Virus record (IMG/VR): IMGVR_UViG_3300034012_002414
Coordinates: 1 to 23,264 of that record
Direction: 5' to 3' (one strand)
From: a virus
Length of the DNA stretch: 23,264 bases
A program made the position numbers and the translations under genes. Shown piece by piece: positions 6,961 to 14,732 of the stretch; within the stretch, counting starts at the first letter, position 1, and every line of letters begins with the position of its first letter. The notes beneath the pieces are model-generated. The model was not told the DNA's origin, did not search any database, and worked only from the letters and a program-made list of their open reading frames with translations.

Positions 6961-8129
6961 TTGCTCAGCTCCTCCATTGCTTTGTTAAAGGCTTCAGCGA
7001 TTCGATCCCAGCGGTACGCAGGGTTTTGTGTGACTTTATAGCAGGACTCAGCGATGTCGTCGTAGAAACCTTTGTCCTCGTACAACTTAGTAAGCATGGC
7101 TGCCATATCCATCACGTCTACGATTCCTCGCTCGACTCCTAGATCCTTGTCATAAATCCAAGCAGCTATATCCGCTAAGAGAGCACTCTTCTTCCAGATG
7201 TCACTGAATGACGTGTGGTTTGGCAGTACAAGTGGTTTTTTGCAGGAAGCGTGTTCAAAAGACACAAGACCCCACCCTTCTCCATTTGCTGTATTAATTC
7301 CGACGTCACAGGCATTATAGATTTTATTTAGTAGATCATCAGGAGGTGCGTTTGTGTAATCAATATTCGTTGATGTCATTACGAGGCGCCCATCAGCTTG
7401 AAGTCCTTTCCGCTTCATCTCTGTGTCAAAAATTGCCCTGACGTCCCAACCGAGATCTTTTTCACTCATGTGTAGATACAGGAGCGTGTTCGGTTTATCG
7501 ACGGCAAATTCTGCAAACGCCTTGATCGTTAGATCAATTTGCTTGCGAGGTTGGTTACGGTTGGCGTTAAGGACAATAAATTTATCTTCCGGCAGTCTCA
7601 ACATTCGTCGAGCTTCGTTTTGATCCATTGGGAAAAACTTCCCTTGATCCAGACCGTGCGGCACTACGCCAAATAATTTTGGTTGAACCCCTTGAGACAT
7701 CAAACGATGTGCTTGTTCAACAGAGAAGGTGATCGCAAAGTCCCAGTCCTTGATATATGACAACATAGAATTAACATAATATGCTGAGTCAACTGGAAAG
7801 TACGCTATGAACTTGAATTTAAGTGAGTCTTTGAGCAGGTGCACCCGCTCCCAAACTTGATTAACGATCCAGATGTCGTTAAGACAGATAATAAAGTCAG
7901 GTTTTTCTTCTTCAACCACCCGTGGCAGGCGACCGATACCAAAGCGATCGCCAGGGTTCTGTGTCCCAGCCGGGTAAACTTTATATGGTAGATCGTGCGG
8001 ATCACCTGCGTAGTTAATGCCAAACACTACAATTTCATGTGTGTTAGCTAGGTGCTCTAAGATACTGTGTGTAACTCTAGCGAAACCAGTATTAGAAAGA
8101 ATGTCGCCGTACCAGAGAATTTTTGCCAT
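6957..8129 (-). CDS. Glycosyltransferase family 4-like (GT-B fold)
   Basis: A 390-residue protein with GT-B architecture. The N-terminal Rossmann domain begins AKILWYGDILSNTGFARV, where SNTGFARV resembles the acceptor-side glycine loop. The linker PHGLD (157-161) precedes the donor domain. Conserved donor-site features are NANRNQPRKQ (188-197) and GEGWGLVSFEHASCKKP (283-299), which contains the E-x7-E pair (E284 and E292) of retaining GT4 enzymes. No membrane segment is seen. It leads a two-gene minus-strand unit with the GH130-like gene, divergent from the terminase. The sugar donor and target cannot be read from sequence; modification of virion proteins or host glycans are both possible. 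Confidence 0.88.
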   Translation of the reverse strand: MAKILWYGDILSNTGFARVTHSILEHLANTHEIVVFGINYAGDPHDLPYKVYPAGTQNPGDRFGIGRLPRVVEEEKPDFIICLNDIWIVNQVWERVHLLKDSLKFKFIAYFPVDSAYYVNSMLSYIKDWDFAITFSVEQAHRLMSQGVQPKLFGVVPHGLDQGKFFPMDQNEARRMLRLPEDKFIVLNANRNQPRKQIDLTIKAFAEFAVDKPNTLLYLHMSEKDLGWDVRAIFDTEMKRKGLQADGRLVMTSTNIDYTNAPPDDLLNKIYNACDVGINTANGEGWGLVSFEHASCKKPLVLPNHTSFSDIWKKSALLADIAAWIYDKDLGVERGIVDVMDMAAMLTKLYEDKGFYDDIAESCYKVTQNPAYRWDRIAEAFNKAMEELSK

Positions 8130-8177
8130 TTGGCAGTAGAATCTTGCTAACAGTATACAGACACTTTTTAGAAGAAC
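8130..8177. promoter_or_regulatory. Divergent intergenic region with possible promoters
   Basis: These 48 bases separate the minus-strand glycan cassette from the plus-strand terminase, so at least one promoter is expected here or just inside a gene. TATACT on the minus strand (8151-8156) is a good -10 match, but I see no convincing -35. The plus strand carries AGAAGAAC just before the terminase ATG, a weak Shine-Dalgarno. Confidence 0.3.
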
Positions 8178-9701
8178 ATGCCGAGTAGAGAAACTTTTGC
8201 ATATCGTCGTGCACTTAAGCTACGTGCAGCAAAGGCTATAGACGGAGAGAGTGCTGCGATTGATAATATCTTTTTAAGAGCTTCTGATGACTTCCATACG
8301 TTCTGTACGATTATGGATAAGGCGCCGGCCACCCACATGCTTGAGTGGCATAAGCACTTAATTACTGGTGAAAGCAACAGGTACTTACTGGATATCGCTG
8401 GTCCCAATTTAGATATCCTTGCGCCCAGGGGTAGCGCAAAGAGCACAGTACTTAATATGTTTACTGCTTGGATTATTGGAAGACATACAACAGCAGGTTT
8501 ACCTCTTCAGATTATTTACTGTTCATATAACATCGCCACGGCCATACCAAAGAGTCGGATTATTAAGCAGATTATCGACTCATCTACATACCGGAAAATT
8601 TTTCCGAAAGTTCAGCTCCGCTCTGGTATGCAGTCGGATATTGGTTGGAGTATTGATTTTGATTATGCAGGCATTAGCCGTGTGGGTGACGAAGAATTTA
8701 CGCTTCGTGCAGCAGGCCTTCGAGGCTCTATTACATCAAAACGTGCTCATCTTGTTATCGTAGATGACCCTATCAAGTCTAGTACTGATATTAAGAACCC
8801 TACTATTAGAGAAGAAATGAATAATAACTGGAGCTCTGTGATCGCCCCGATTATTTTTGAAGGTGGTCGAGCTATTTGCTTAGGCACCCGATTCCACCCA
8901 CTAGATATCCATAAAACGATGTTTGTTCCCGATAAGGGGTGGAAACAAGTTCAGCAGGAGGCCCTTACTTACGATGACGACGGGGAGCCTGTGAGCTATT
9001 GGCCAGAACAATGGTCTGTTGATTACTTGCTAGGTCAGAAAGAACTTGACCCTGTTGCTTTTGCTTTCCAGTATCAGCAACAACCTGTAATGACATCGGA
9101 TTTAGTCCTATCTCCAGATCTACTTGTTAAAGGGGATGTGGTTACAGAGTTCGACAGCCTCGCAGTAGGCATCGACTTATCGGCTAGTAAAAACGAGACT
9201 TCTGATTACACTGCGTTTGTACTCGGCGGTAGATTAAAGGATAAATACTATATTATTGACGCTCATCAGGTGCGCTCTATCGGTAACCTTGAGAAGATAG
9301 ACCTTCTATGCAAAATGCTTGTTGAGTGGGGCATCTTGCAAGAAGATAATGATGGTAAATACTTTCCGACCTACTCCACTTGCTCACTAGTCGTCGAGTC
9401 CGTGGCTTACCAAGCATCCCTAGCCGCTGACCTTAGACGTGTGATGCTTAACGAATGGGGGCTGGGTAATCTTCATATTCACGAAGTCAAAGGCTTTCGA
9501 GGCGATAAGATCTCCAGATTTAGAGGCACTCTTGGGCTTTTGGAAAATAAAAAAGTCGTATTCAACCGCTATCGAAAGTTCGATATTTTATTCGATCAGC
9601 TGATCAACATAGGTGCTACTTCGCACGACGACTTACTAGACGCTTATACGCACTTAGTATGCTTCTTACAGCGTCGCGGAAACTTTGAGATGGAGTACTG
9701 A
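8178..9701 (+). CDS. Terminase large subunit
   Basis: A 507-residue DNA-packaging motor. The ATPase domain has a Walker A motif APRGSAKST (82-90), a Walker B strand LVIVDD (192-197) and a coupling motif CLGTRFH (234-240). The C-terminal RNase H-like nuclease shows the metal-binding acidic residues: D333 in VGIDLSAS, E407 in SLVVESVAY and D484/D485 in HDDLLDAY. Length and domain order are normal for the family. The enzyme docks on the portal, pumps DNA into the prohead and cuts concatemers. I see no small terminase subunit in the window. Start chosen at the ATG following AGAAGAAC. Its last base is the first base of the next gene's ATG (TGATG). Confidence 0.95.
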   Translation: MPSRETFAYRRALKLRAAKAIDGESAAIDNIFLRASDDFHTFCTIMDKAPATHMLEWHKHLITGESNRYLLDIAGPNLDILAPRGSAKSTVLNMFTAWIIGRHTTAGLPLQIIYCSYNIATAIPKSRIIKQIIDSSTYRKIFPKVQLRSGMQSDIGWSIDFDYAGISRVGDEEFTLRAAGLRGSITSKRAHLVIVDDPIKSSTDIKNPTIREEMNNNWSSVIAPIIFEGGRAICLGTRFHPLDIHKTMFVPDKGWKQVQQEALTYDDDGEPVSYWPEQWSVDYLLGQKELDPVAFAFQYQQQPVMTSDLVLSPDLLVKGDVVTEFDSLAVGIDLSASKNETSDYTAFVLGGRLKDKYYIIDAHQVRSIGNLEKIDLLCKMLVEWGILQEDNDGKYFPTYSTCSLVVESVAYQASLAADLRRVMLNEWGLGNLHIHEVKGFRGDKISRFRGTLGLLENKKVVFNRYRKFDILFDQLINIGATSHDDLLDAYTHLVCFLQRRGNFEMEY

Positions 9702-10588
9702 TGCACGACTTCAATTTTCTAGTGTTTGTAGCGGCTCATGATCCGTTATCTAAGTTTGATGAGCTACTGAAAACCCTCCGTGGGTACGAAGAAATCCCTG
9801 GCGTAAAAGACATCTTTATTCATATAGATGCCGCACATGAAACAGATAAGGAGATATTAATTGAACTCTTAAAACCTAACGTTAGTTTTAATTCTTTAAG
9901 TGTTATCGTAGCTCCTGAGTCCTACGAAGGGTACGCTTTAACTTGGGCGCATAAAGGTCTTTTAAGGGAAGCTGTCTTAAACAAATATTATGACTTTTAC
10001 GTGTATACAGAGAATGATATTTTGTTTGATAGTGAAAACTTTTTGTACTGGTACTTATACAAAGATAAGTTGAAGTCGTTAAATCTAGAGCCGGGTTTTT
10101 GTCGTTACGAAACTTATGGTTCTAAGCTTGTGCCTTTTGATAACCACAGGGTATGGCAGCTCAATAGTTTGACTAAGAATGTTTGGGGGGATCGTCCGTA
10201 TAAAGTCGATTGCTATCTGACGCCTCTTGATGATTTTGTTGGTTTTGTATCTCTGGGAAATCCCTACATGGGCATGATGATCCTGGATCAAGAGATGGCA
10301 GAACAGTATGTAAATTCAACAAGTTTTGATCCTGTAAATAGTTTTAGTCTTACCCAGTTTCGTTGCTGGCCGTTGGCTGACAGGAGTTCTATGGGGCTAG
10401 CTTTTGAAAATTTACGAACCGATCAAGAGCACCGCCGGGTGGTGCCTGTTGTTCAGGTGGGAGGAGCGCTTCAAATAGCTCCCTGCGGCTTGGTAGAACA
10501 CTGTGACACAAAGTACAGTAAAGAGTTAGAAGAAAAATTAGGGTCTGTTCTCGATATCTCACAGATGTTTGGTTATGCTTCTTACTGA
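9701..10588 (+). CDS. Glycosyltransferase-like protein, GT-A type
   Basis: A 295-residue protein beginning with a strand-loop, FLVFVAAHDPLSKFDELLKT, typical of GT-A enzymes. The pattern IFIHIDAAHETDK (38-50) and the acidic YTENDILF (102-109), which may be the DxD-like metal site, support a glycosyltransferase. WAHKGLLREAV (82-92) resembles the helix that precedes that site. No closer family can be named; a branching-enzyme type is possible. It is fused by a TGATG overlap to the terminase stop and overlaps the DUF3310 gene at its own end, so it belongs to the packaging operon. Function in virion glycosylation is inference. Confidence 0.65.
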   Translation: MHDFNFLVFVAAHDPLSKFDELLKTLRGYEEIPGVKDIFIHIDAAHETDKEILIELLKPNVSFNSLSVIVAPESYEGYALTWAHKGLLREAVLNKYYDFYVYTENDILFDSENFLYWYLYKDKLKSLNLEPGFCRYETYGSKLVPFDNHRVWQLNSLTKNVWGDRPYKVDCYLTPLDDFVGFVSLGNPYMGMMILDQEMAEQYVNSTSFDPVNSFSLTQFRCWPLADRSSMGLAFENLRTDQEHRRVVPVVQVGGALQIAPCGLVEHCDTKYSKELEEKLGSVLDISQMFGYASY

Positions 10589-10871
10589 TACAGACAAAGT
10601 AAAAAGTCTGTCCGATCTAGGTCTAAAAGTTTTTCAAGTTATGTACGATCCGGTTAATCACCCAAACCACTACACGCAAGGTTCTATTGAAGTGATTGAC
10701 TTTATGGAATCTTGCTTAACCCGAGAAGAGTTTTGCGGCGGGTGCAAAATGAACGTCCTGAAGTATGTCTCGCGTGAGAAATTTAAGAACGGTACAGAGG
10801 ATCTAAAAAAAGCCCGGTGGTATTTAGACCGTTTAATCTCCTATTTGGAAGATGAGGTCAGAACGCGCTAA
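10575..10871 (+). CDS. DUF3310 protein
   Basis: A small protein with the DUF3310 pattern: VNHPNHYTQGSIEVIDF, then NVLKYVSREKFKNGTEDLKKARWYLDRLI. DUF3310 proteins are widespread in phages and are sometimes annotated as nucleotide kinase-like, without firm biochemistry. Three starts are possible: TTG 10569, ATG 10575 (98 residues, used here), or ATG 10641 (76 residues), which sits just before the conserved domain. None has a clear Shine-Dalgarno. The first two overlap the end of the preceding glycosyltransferase-like gene by 14-20 bases. Confidence 0.85.
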   Translation: MLLTDTDKVKSLSDLGLKVFQVMYDPVNHPNHYTQGSIEVIDFMESCLTREEFCGGCKMNVLKYVSREKFKNGTEDLKKARWYLDRLISYLEDEVRTR

Positions 10872-10894
10872 GATAAACCAAACAGTCTCTTTAT

Positions 10895-11179
10895 ATGGAT
10901 ATTCGAGCTTTTGGCTCCGTATATGGGCAGACGTCGATGCTGCCTTATGCGAGCGGTTTTGGGTGGGCGCCTGGCCTAGGTCGTAAAAATTTTCCTACGT
11001 GTCGCGCAATTTTCATTGAATCAAAGTCCAACAACAGTAAAGATTATTTAACCGTAGAGCTTTCCGATGCTCCTGGCCAGCAATCCACGGCTCTTAACCT
11101 AGAGGGAAATACGCTTATACCTATTGCTTGTACTGCGCTTATTAGCGGCTCTGTAAACGGCGTTTTTGTACTGTACTAA
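10895..11179 (+). CDS. Small beta-rich protein, putative structural (94 aa)
   Basis: No family recognised. The sequence is rich in alternating hydrophobic residues, Gly, Ser and Thr (for example LIPIACTALISGSVNGVFVLY at the C-terminus), suggesting a small all-beta protein. Such proteins next to terminase and portal genes are often capsid decoration or connector proteins. The ATG is 24 bases after DUF3310, and the stop TAATG overlaps the next ATG. Confidence 0.6.
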   Translation: MDIRAFGSVYGQTSMLPYASGFGWAPGLGRKNFPTCRAIFIESKSNNSKDYLTVELSDAPGQQSTALNLEGNTLIPIACTALISGSVNGVFVLY

Positions 11180-11469
11180 TGGATCCTTACGCACAAGCTG
11201 CTTTTGGTTTTGCTAAAGCATACCAAATGAACATGCAAGCCGCTGATGAGCAGCGGCGAGCTAATCAGCCGTCCACTAATGCTTTTGCGCAAGGGGTGAC
11301 CGACGAAGAAACAGACTATCGCTTCTCCCCAACACCACAAGCACCCGTGCCTCCTACGGAGGAGTACACAGGTGTTCAGTCTGAAGGCGGTACTGTTTTA
11401 GATCAGTCAAACGGCACGCTGCTCTCTCGCGCAAAGCAAAAAGCTTCTAGGTACCTCCAAGGAGCATAA
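11179..11469 (+). CDS. Unknown protein, 96 aa
   Basis: No family recognised. It begins with a helical Ala/Met/Gln-rich stretch (DPYAQAAFGFAKAYQMNMQAA) and continues into a polar Pro/Thr/Glu-rich, probably disordered region, ending in a short basic helix (LLSRAKQKASRYLQGA). The helical head and disordered tail suggest a small virion or assembly component. It overlaps the preceding gene by one base. It is followed by an inverted repeat that leads into the GT17-like gene. Confidence 0.55.
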   Translation: MDPYAQAAFGFAKAYQMNMQAADEQRRANQPSTNAFAQGVTDEETDYRFSPTPQAPVPPTEEYTGVQSEGGTVLDQSNGTLLSRAKQKASRYLQGA

Positions 11470-11481
11470 TTGAGTTAATAT

Positions 11482-11504
11482 AGTGAGACCCTTAAAGTCT
11501 CACT
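11482..11504 (+). promoter_or_regulatory. Eight-bp stem-loop abutting the GTG start of the GT17-like gene
   Basis: AGTGAGAC (11482-11489) pairs perfectly with GTCTCACT (11497-11504) around the loop CCTTAAA. The stem ends at the base before the GTG start at 11505 and there is no Shine-Dalgarno outside it. It could be an RNA element affecting initiation, an operator, or a weak terminator for the upstream genes. Confidence 0.5.
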
Positions 11505-12320
11505 GTGCTCTTAGACTGTTTTACTTACTTTAATGAGCGTGAGCTGCTTGAGCTTCGAATTCGGACTCTTGAAGATTACGTTGACGGATTTTTAATTACA
11601 GATGCAAATCGAACTCACGCCACAGGTGAGTTAAAGCCTTTCACGTGTTTAGAAACTATTCGTGAGCTTGGGCTGCCTGAAGAAAAAATTCAAGTTATGC
11701 ACGTAGAGCTGCCCTCTATGGAGGAAGCTCCGGATCCTTGGATTCGTGAAAGGGGCCAGAGGGACGCACTAGGCGTGGGTCTTCACCTGATGGATGACGA
11801 TGATATCTTTATCTGTTCTGATTGCGATGAAATTACAAACCCTAGTAAGTTACCTGACGTAATTGAAGCTGTACGTGAGCATAAGGATAAAGTAGTTCGT
11901 CTTTCGATGTCGATGCACTACGGGAGGGCTGATCGACAACTTGTATCGCCAGAAGGTGAGTTATTTGACTGGCGTTGCGGCGTAGTGAGCACAGTGGGAC
12001 AACTTAAGGATTTTGGTACGTTGTCTTCTATGCGCTCTACACAAAATAATTTTTATGTAGGCAGTCGAGACGCAGGCTGGCATTTCTCGTGGATGGGCGA
12101 TTCGGATAGACGTCTAACAAAACTGAAATCTATTGCCGAAGCTTACATTTGGGATCGGCCAGAGGTTCAAGAACTATGTAAAGAGTTCGAGCCTGATGAG
12201 GGTAATACAGACATGCTGGGGCGACCAGACCATTTAATTACCTCCTACCCTGTCGAGGATTTACCCGAGGAAGCGGTTAAACTGGAAAGAGTTAGAAAGT
12301 ATTTGCTTCCGGATGGCTAA
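11505..12320 (+). CDS. Glycosyltransferase family 17-like
   Basis: A 271-residue protein. The N-terminus DCFTYFNERELLELRIRTL (4-22) and FLITDANRTHATG (29-41) match the GT17 pattern (relatives of beta-1,4-GlcNAc transferase III, also found in phages and large viruses). DDDDIFICSDCDEI (97-110) supplies the DxD metal site, D106-C-D108-E109. RMSMHYGRAD-like and HFSWMG regions follow in the second half. The GTG start is chosen because the family motif begins at residue 4. The end of the gene overlaps a small basic ORF whose ATG is at 12313. GlcNAc transfer is the family's known activity; the acceptor here is unknown. Confidence 0.82.
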   Translation: MLLDCFTYFNERELLELRIRTLEDYVDGFLITDANRTHATGELKPFTCLETIRELGLPEEKIQVMHVELPSMEEAPDPWIRERGQRDALGVGLHLMDDDDIFICSDCDEITNPSKLPDVIEAVREHKDKVVRLSMSMHYGRADRQLVSPEGELFDWRCGVVSTVGQLKDFGTLSSMRSTQNNFYVGSRDAGWHFSWMGDSDRRLTKLKSIAEAYIWDRPEVQELCKEFEPDEGNTDMLGRPDHLITSYPVEDLPEEAVKLERVRKYLLPDG

Positions 12321-12471
12321 GAGTATGCCGGCTGAGCTGCTTAAGAAGTTTGCAGCTGATCGTGAAGCCACCAAAGCCCCCAGCGGTGAGGAAGTGAGTG
12401 GTTCTAGCGAAAAGATGGCACGAGCAAAGGCTAAAGCCAAGAAGGCCAAAGAAAGCCTGTCTAAAAATTAA
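12313..12471 (+). CDS. Small Lys/Ala-rich protein, 52 aa
   Basis: An ATG inside the last codons of the GT17-like gene opens a 52-codon frame ending at TAA 12469-12471. The product is highly basic and helical, with a C-terminal Lys/Ala repeat (MARAKAKAKKAKESLSKN). The frame fills almost the whole gap before the portal gene. It could be a small nucleic-acid-binding or head-assembly protein. Codon use looks ordinary, but the overlap start (ATGGCTAA) and lack of a Shine-Dalgarno leave some doubt. Confidence 0.6.
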   Translation: MAKSMPAELLKKFAADREATKAPSGEEVSGSSEKMARAKAKAKKAKESLSKN

Positions 12472-12487
12472 TTCTCTTACGAGAATT
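12470..12487 (+). terminator. Weak stem-loop before the portal gene
   Basis: AATTCTC (12470-12476) and GAGAATT (12481-12487) form a 7-bp stem with loop TTAC, followed by TTC. It is A+T-rich with a very short T run, so it would be at most a weak terminator or an RNA-processing hairpin, 20 bases before the portal ATG. Confidence 0.4.
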
Positions 12488-12506
12488 TTCACACCCGTGG
12501 GTATAG

Positions 12507-14732
12507 ATGTCCAGCTCGATTGAAACTAGGAAAAGATTCACCGAGATCTTAGAGGCGTCTCGTACTCAAGATCGGAGCAACCAGTCATCGACTATGGTTG
12601 TTCTGAGTCATTTGCAGCAGATGACCCTTTTGATGATCAAAAAGGGTCTTGCTTTTTACTGTGATCAAGACACTTTTAAGAGCCGCACTAAGTTCTTAGA
12701 AGACATTATTGCTTTAAACAAATTAGACATTCGTTTCCCTGCGATTATTCGCAACTTTTTGATCGATGGTTGCGGGTTGTTTTATTTTCGACCAGATCCA
12801 AAACTTAAATATCAGATTTATTTCTTTAATAAAAATCAATATCGTGTCTATCACGACGTAAATGGTAACGTTGAAGAGGTTGTAATTGTCTATAGCTATA
12901 AAATCAAGAACGCTAATTTAGGTTTACCTAGTAATAGTTACGGGCAGAACAAACGCTACGTTCGGCTAACCATTACAGCTGATGAAATCAGCGAAGTTGA
13001 GACTGATACTGAGCTGAGTTTTGACTTAGAGCCTGGTGCTGTCCTAACTCCGACAAAAAAGAGGCAAAACACACTTGGTTTTATCCCGGCAGTTGAGGTT
13101 TTAAACAAACCGAACGCTAGCGGTACGGAAGGTGAGGGCGAATTTGACCCATTTATGGAGCAGATCGTTCTTCACGATCAGCTGACTCGTAATATTGCGA
13201 AAAATATTGAGTTTTTTGGCAACCCGACCTTAATTAGTTCGCGCCCACGAAGCGATCTGGTCGAAGCGAACGACGCTCAGGGCAATTTCCGGCCAACAAT
13301 CAGCAGCCAATCTGGTTTTGCTGGTGTCGACAGTCCTTCGACTCGTGTCAGTGAGCCTTTTGGCGCTGGTATGGGTTCTGGTTTGCGCGTTCCGCGAATT
13401 ATCGCCAACGTCGAGCCATCGGATCGCGTGGGTTACATGACCCCGGACCCCGTTAATGGGGATATGAACCGGTATACGCTTCTTCTTCGCGAAGAAATTC
13501 GTACCGCGTTAGGTGGAGTTGACGAAATATCAATTTCTGCTGGCGCCACCGCAACAGAAATCAAAGGTTTGATGGGTCGTGCTCAAGCTACGGCTTTACG
13601 GAAGAACAAGAGTTTCCTGACTTACGGTTTTAACCGTTTGCTGGAGATGATGATTTATCACCAAGAAGTTATTTTCCGTGAGTCGTTTATTGCTGCAGCA
13701 GGGCTTAAAGAACCCAAACCTCCGACTGAAGAAACGGAAGAAAGTCTGCAGAAATATCAGACTTCTTTAGCTAAGTTTGAGTCGAAAGTTACTCAGTCTA
13801 TTCAACTTGCGCTACAGGAGAATAAAGTTCCTCCCGGAGTTATAGGGCTACCGGAAGATGGGGATCGTACTGTAACTTACAGGTATCAAGGTGATGTTTA
13901 CGAAGACACTGCCTACGACATAAACCAAAAGTCTATTGTCGTCCGTAACTTACAAGAACTCGGTGTGGATAGCATCGAAGCTCTTAAGTTCCTGTTTCCT
14001 GAAAAGACTGATTCTGAAAGAGCCGAAATGCTGAAGGGCTTCCCCTTCCGTATGGTTCAACAAACACAATCAGCAATGCAACAATTTCTGGTATTATTAA
14101 GCCAGATGTTGCAGTCTCCGCATCCTCTTGCGCCTAATCAGCCTCTTGCAGCTGATCCTAGACTGAATATCACTCCGCTCCTTTACAGGACATTCGACCA
14201 CCTCGCGGAAGAACTAACTTACTCGGGTAGCTATGAGCCAGCAGATCCAAGCTTCGACCCCGAGCCCGGTCTCCCCGGCGGCAGCCCCGGCGGTAATTTC
14301 GGACCAGGGCTCAACCGCCTACCCGCAATGGGTGGCGCAAACCTCTACCCCGGCGGTAGCTTCGGTTCCTACAGCCCAACCGCCGTCGCAGGTGGCACCG
14401 GCTTCGGTCCCTTCTACCAACAACCAGTACAACCAGTTAACGTCGCAGTCCTCCCCCAGCAATCCCTGGGAAGCAGCGATGGGTACCCTGGAACGGGTAC
14501 TGTCCCAGGTCAATTCGCAATCCCTCAACCAGGTTCCGTCGTCTCCTTACCAGACAATTTCGGAACCGGCTACTCAACTGAGCAGTCAGAATTTACAGGC
14601 CCAACCCTGGGCTTACCAGGCACCCCAGGTAGCGCAGACCTTGCCTACCAGCGTCTCACCGACCCAAACTTCCTCGCCGATTTCTACGGCCCCGCAAACG
14701 AGCGTAAGCCCCGTAACCGCCGAGGTCGTTAA
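12507..14732 (+). CDS. Portal protein with long Pro/Gly-rich C-terminal extension
   Basis: A 741-residue portal candidate. Residues about 1-570 have the helical and beta composition of a portal core, with the wing/stem-like region IKGLMGRAQATALRKNKSFL and a central EIRTALGGVDEISIS segment. The position after terminase and before scaffold and capsid supports the call. From about residue 575 the protein turns into a Pro/Gly/Ser-rich extension ending in a basic tail (ANERKPRNRRGR). This extension, from 14233 onward, overlaps the scaffold-like gene in the +1 frame. The codons of the extension are C-ending and regular (GGC, TTC, TAC, AAC), so this frame looks genuinely coding. Portal oligomers form the DNA entry channel and docking site for terminase. 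Confidence 0.78.
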   Translation: MSSSIETRKRFTEILEASRTQDRSNQSSTMVVLSHLQQMTLLMIKKGLAFYCDQDTFKSRTKFLEDIIALNKLDIRFPAIIRNFLIDGCGLFYFRPDPKLKYQIYFFNKNQYRVYHDVNGNVEEVVIVYSYKIKNANLGLPSNSYGQNKRYVRLTITADEISEVETDTELSFDLEPGAVLTPTKKRQNTLGFIPAVEVLNKPNASGTEGEGEFDPFMEQIVLHDQLTRNIAKNIEFFGNPTLISSRPRSDLVEANDAQGNFRPTISSQSGFAGVDSPSTRVSEPFGAGMGSGLRVPRIIANVEPSDRVGYMTPDPVNGDMNRYTLLLREEIRTALGGVDEISISAGATATEIKGLMGRAQATALRKNKSFLTYGFNRLLEMMIYHQEVIFRESFIAAAGLKEPKPPTEETEESLQKYQTSLAKFESKVTQSIQLALQENKVPPGVIGLPEDGDRTVTYRYQGDVYEDTAYDINQKSIVVRNLQELGVDSIEALKFLFPEKTDSERAEMLKGFPFRMVQQTQSAMQQFLVLLSQMLQSPHPLAPNQPLAADPRLNITPLLYRTFDHLAEELTYSGSYEPADPSFDPEPGLPGGSPGGNFGPGLNRLPAMGGANLYPGGSFGSYSPTAVAGGTGFGPFYQQPVQPVNVAVLPQQSLGSSDGYPGTGTVPGQFAIPQPGSVVSLPDNFGTGYSTEQSEFTGPTLGLPGTPGSADLAYQRLTDPNFLADFYGPANERKPRNRRGR

